64,000 nt of DNA, from the NCBI RefSeq assembly GCF_900115245.1, contig NZ_FOVT01000006.1:124001-188000 (forward strand), read 5' to 3'. The position numbers and the translations under genes were made by a program. Shown here piece after piece: positions 60,194-64,000 of the stretch. Source of the DNA: Mesorhizobium sp. NFR06 (GTDB taxonomy: Bacteria > Pseudomonadota > Alphaproteobacteria > Rhizobiales > Rhizobiaceae). The notes beneath the pieces were generated by a model. The model searched no databases, was not told the origin of the DNA, and worked only from the letters and a program-made list of their open reading frames with translations. Numbering within the stretch: the first letter of the stretch is position 1; every line of letters begins with the position of its first letter.

Positions 60194-61627
60194 TCAGCTT
60201 GCAGCCGCCGCCCTTAATTTGCGCCGGCGCCGAGCCGTGGGCCGCGCCGGCTCCACGATATGCCCATTGGCGACGTGCCCGTTGGCTGCGGGCGCGACAT
60301 CCTGGCGGGCCCTCGCATCCGTCACCCGGTGCAGGCGCTCATAGGGCAGCAGTTCCTTGATGCGCGCGTTGAGGGTCACGATCTCGGCGCGCAAGTCCTC
60401 GCATTCCTGCCTCTGGATATCGAGCTGGATCTGCTCGGACGCCTGCTGCAGCGAAAGCTGCGAGAGGTTGGCGCTGACCGAAGACAGGTTCTTCCTGTCC
60501 ATTTCGTTCTCGTTCCTGAGAACGGTCAGCCTTTCCTCGGCGACCTGCCGTTCGGTCACGGCATCGCTCAACTGCGTCCTGAGCCTGGTCATCTCGGCCA
60601 CGGCTTCGGTCTTGTCGTTGGAGGCGCGTTCCAGCCGCGATTGCAGCTCCTGTATCTCCGAACGCAGGCCGCGCAGCTCCGCCTGGCTCCGCGCCTGCTC
60701 GGCTTCGGCATCGCTTTCGGCGATGCGGGCTGCCTCCATGACCTCGGCAAGCTTGGCCTGCGTCGCATCCAGCGACTTCTGCAGCCGCGCCTCCTCCTTC
60801 TCGTGGCCGCCGAGCTGGGTCATGAGGTCGGCAATGCGCGCGGTTTCATTGGCGTGCATGGCCGCGAACTCGTCGAACTTGTGCCGGGCCTCGACCTCGC
60901 GCTTCTGCGCCTGCTCGAGGTCGATCGAAAGACCGACCTGCTTTTCGCGCAGCTGCTTGTTTTCGGCGGCGCGCCGGTCGGCTTCGACGGTCTTGGCGGT
61001 CAACGTCTTGACGATCTCGCCGAACTCCGCATCGCGTCTGACGCTCTCGTTGCTCATCTCGACCAGTTCCAGCCGCACCGCCGCCAGCGCCTCGCGCAGC
61101 GACTCCCGATCCTGGACAAGGCTCGCCTCGCGCTGATGCCATGCCTCGGCCGCGCCGTCGCGCTCGCGTTGCTTCCTGGTAAGGTCGAGCAATTGTTCCG
61201 ACAAGCTCTTGTGCTCGGCGGACAGCGTGGCATTCGCGAGCTCCAGCTCGTTGGCGCGCAGTGTGTCGCGATGCAGGACGTTCAGGACCTCGCGCGTCAT
61301 CCGATGCGCGGTGGCGATCTCGGCAAGTCTCGCCTCGATCTCCTGCAGATGGCCCTGCCCGTCACGGAAAAGCCCGGCGACGGCCTCGAGGGCGGCCAGT
61401 CGCGTCTGGGTATGCGGCGTCAGTCGCGATGTCGTCGCATCCGGCGGAGCCTCGCCGGGCGGGTCCTCTGCGCTTCGCGCCTCCCCCTCGTCGGTGGCAC
61501 TCGCGGCAAGGGCGGTCTGTTCGTCCGCCGCAAGACAGTCCTCGAAAGCCTCCGCCAGATCCGATTGAAGCTCCTGGAATTCCTTGTCTACGTCCTCCGC
61601 CCGCTTGATCAGGGATTTCAAATTCAT
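60194..61627 (-). CDS. Long coiled-coil protein (filament-like candidate)
   Basis: A 477-residue protein almost wholly alpha-helical. From about residue 80 to 430 it is one near-continuous coiled coil (ATLSAEHKSLSEQLLDLTRK, RRAAENKQLREKQVGLSIDL, SRLERASNDKTEAVAEMTRL). The N-terminal head is acidic and Ala/Pro-rich, the tail basic (RPTARRRRKLRAAAAS). No enzymatic motif. The layout (head, long rod, basic tail) recalls bacterial intermediate-filament-like proteins and polarity scaffolds of Rhizobiales. The ATG at 61627 follows GAGGTGCC. A near-CtrA box lies about 40 bp upstream. Confidence 0.8.
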   Translation of the reverse strand: MNLKSLIKRAEDVDKEFQELQSDLAEAFEDCLAADEQTALAASATDEGEARSAEDPPGEAPPDATTSRLTPHTQTRLAALEAVAGLFRDGQGHLQEIEARLAEIATAHRMTREVLNVLHRDTLRANELELANATLSAEHKSLSEQLLDLTRKQRERDGAAEAWHQREASLVQDRESLREALAAVRLELVEMSNESVRRDAEFGEIVKTLTAKTVEADRRAAENKQLREKQVGLSIDLEQAQKREVEARHKFDEFAAMHANETARIADLMTQLGGHEKEEARLQKSLDATQAKLAEVMEAARIAESDAEAEQARSQAELRGLRSEIQELQSRLERASNDKTEAVAEMTRLRTQLSDAVTERQVAEERLTVLRNENEMDRKNLSSVSANLSQLSLQQASEQIQLDIQRQECEDLRAEIVTLNARIKELLPYERLHRVTDARARQDVAPAANGHVANGHIVEPARPTARRRRKLRAAAAS

Positions 61628-62067
61628 ACCGGCACCTCTTACGCTTAAACACACCCGCCAAATTACTTAACGAACTGCTAATTTAACGCGTAACGTTCCG
61701 TACGGGAAGCCTTCAAAGGAATGAGGAAAATGAAGGCCATGACAGGGTTTCCGGCGTCAGCCGGTTCCTGCCTTTTCACGCGTCCTCGCCAGCTTTTCCT
61801 GAACGTCGAGGAGCCGCCCTCCAGGATGTCCCGCGTGTGCTGGAAATGGCTGGCCGGCGACAGCAACCGGTGGAGCGAAGGGCCGATATTTCGGCAGCAA
61901 GGGAAGGTATGATCGACGAAAGTACCTCGGTCCATTCCTGTCCTCCGTCTCCAAAAAACTCCCTGTTTCGGGTCCAATTTTTCAGCGGCCCCGCAACCGC
62001 CGCGGCGCGGAATTTCACGTCCCTCATCCTCTCAATCCGGTCGAATTAACCGCATGTTTTCAGTTTG
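61628..62067. other. 440-bp gap between the coiled-coil gene and groES
   Basis: No convincing protein gene. It contains TTAA-CGAACTG-CTAA (61667-61681), one base off the CtrA consensus, close to the coiled-coil gene's start. The groES promoter should lie next to the CIRCE element at the right edge. Confidence 0.5.
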
Positions 62068-62094
62068 TTAGCACTCTACAGCGGAGAGTGCTAA
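62068..62094. promoter_or_regulatory. CIRCE element (HrcA operator)
   Basis: TTAGCACTC-9 nt-GAGTGCTAA is an exact CIRCE element, the binding site of the heat-shock repressor HrcA. It lies about 145 bp before groES, so groESL should be HrcA-repressed. Rhizobia with several groESL copies usually have CIRCE on only some. Confidence 0.95.
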
Positions 62095-62237
62095 AATATT
62101 TTGCGTCGCCCCTTGAAAGTAGAAGGAGGCAAAATTAGTTCGACATGCGCGCGATGCCGAAACGGTCGCGCGGGCCCCGCTCCGGCCCTGCCGGTCCGGA
62201 GCGGACCTCTCGCAATCTTGTCCTGAAGGAGAACGAC

Positions 62238-62552
62238 ATGACGTTCCGTCCATTGCATGATCGCGTACTCGTCCGCCGCATCGAGGCCGAGGAAAAGACG
62301 GCCGGCGGCATCATCATCCCCGACACTGCCAAGGAGAAGCCACAGGAAGGCGAAGTCATCGCCGTCGGTGCGGGCGCGCGCGACGAAAGCGGCAAGCTCG
62401 TCCCGCTCGACGTCAAGGTCGGCGACCGCATCCTGTTCGGCAAGTGGTCCGGCACCGAAATCAAGCTCAACGGCGAAGACCTGCTGATCATGAAGGAAAG
62501 CGACGTGATGGGCGTGATCGAGCAGACCGCGACGGTCAAGCAAGCCGCCTGA
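62238..62552 (+). CDS. groES: Co-chaperonin GroES
   Basis: A 104-residue lid protein for Gro[42 protein letters not shown] (mobile loop) and [20 protein letters not shown]. Length typical. ATG at 62238 has AAGGAGAA nearby. First gene of the groESL operon under CIRCE control; groEL begins 52 bp later. Confidence 0.97.
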   Translation: MTFRPLHDRVLVRRIEAEEKTAGGIIIPDTAKEKPQEGEVIAVGAGARDESGKLVPLDVKVGDRILFGKWSGTEIKLNGEDLLIMKESDVMGVIEQTATVKQAA

Positions 62553-62592
62553 CCGCCGCTTTATCGAATCCAGTCATGAAGCTGCCTATTGA

Positions 62593-64000
<1,408 letters not shown>

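Noticed and set aside
61678..61977. Minus-strand frames between the coiled-coil gene and groES
   Set aside because: Several overlapping frames compete, none with a ribosome-binding site or known family.

Overview
The window looks like chromosomal DNA of an alphaproteobacterium of the order Hyphomicrobiales, most likely Mesorhizobium or a close relative. The pointers are high GC, paired DUF982 proteins, a BA14K-type protein, an AqpS-type arsenic operon, a Ku gene, HrcA/CIRCE-controlled groESL, a CtrA-type box before minCDE, and several families of short intergenic hairpin repeats. The genus is inferred from gene content; no rRNA or marker alignment was available.

Layout. 1-2.6 kb: a short-chain dehydrogenase (cut by the left edge) divergent from a TetR regulator, a zinc-ribbon protein and two DUF982 proteins. 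3-7.8 kb: an L,D-transpeptidase, then a two-gene catabolic unit (FAD/GcvT-type demethylating dehydrogenase plus an enolase-superfamily epimerase/dehydratase). 7.8-8.6 kb: a GIY-YIG nuclease gene boxed by a perfect 69-bp inverted repeat. 8.7-13.8 kb: ArsR/SRPBCC pair, MAPEG protein, flavodoxin-fold reductase, and a Zn/Cd/Pb efflux ATPase with its MerR regulator. 14.2-18.2 kb: two large unusual fusion genes (P-loop kinase + flippase; nucleotidyltransferase + P-loop kinase), the first with a very AT-rich 5' part. 18.5-22.5 kb: arsenic operon arsR-aqpS-arsC, a nearby MFS gene, and a divergent DUF6428 gene. 22.5-26.1 kb: membrane methyltransferase, PilZ protein, and a cobalamin riboswitch driving cbtB-cbtA. 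26.1-30.5 kb: ku, a ParE/RHH toxin-antitoxin pair and many very small genes.

31-36 kb: a NarL-type two-component system, two related glycine/asparagine/serine-rich secreted proteins with clear terminators, and an RhtA-like exporter. 36.6-41.7 kb: a tight surface-glycan operon (acyltransferase, two GT2 glycosyltransferases, MsbA-like ABC exporter) with 4-bp overlaps. 41.9-44.4 kb: an HxlR-controlled divergent operon (SDR, SnoaL-like, muconolactone-isomerase-like), a transposase remnant and inverted repeats. 44.4-46.7 kb: minCDE. 47-54.5 kb: FAD-linked 2-hydroxyacid dehydrogenase, globin, TetR with divergent FMN 2-hydroxyacid oxidase, BA14K protein, lysine-2,3-aminomutase-like enzyme, and a membrane protein broken by a one-base frameshift. 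54.7-64 kb: LysR regulator, small secreted protein, P-loop kinase, acyl-CoA synthetase, secreted protein, a 477-residue coiled-coil protein, and CIRCE-groES-groEL (cut by the right edge).

The best candidates for something not yet described are the pair of kinase fusion genes at 14.3-18.2 kb and the inverted-repeat-bounded GIY-YIG cassette at 8 kb. The dispersed hairpin repeat (five copies plus fragments) and the paired Gly-rich secreted proteins come next.
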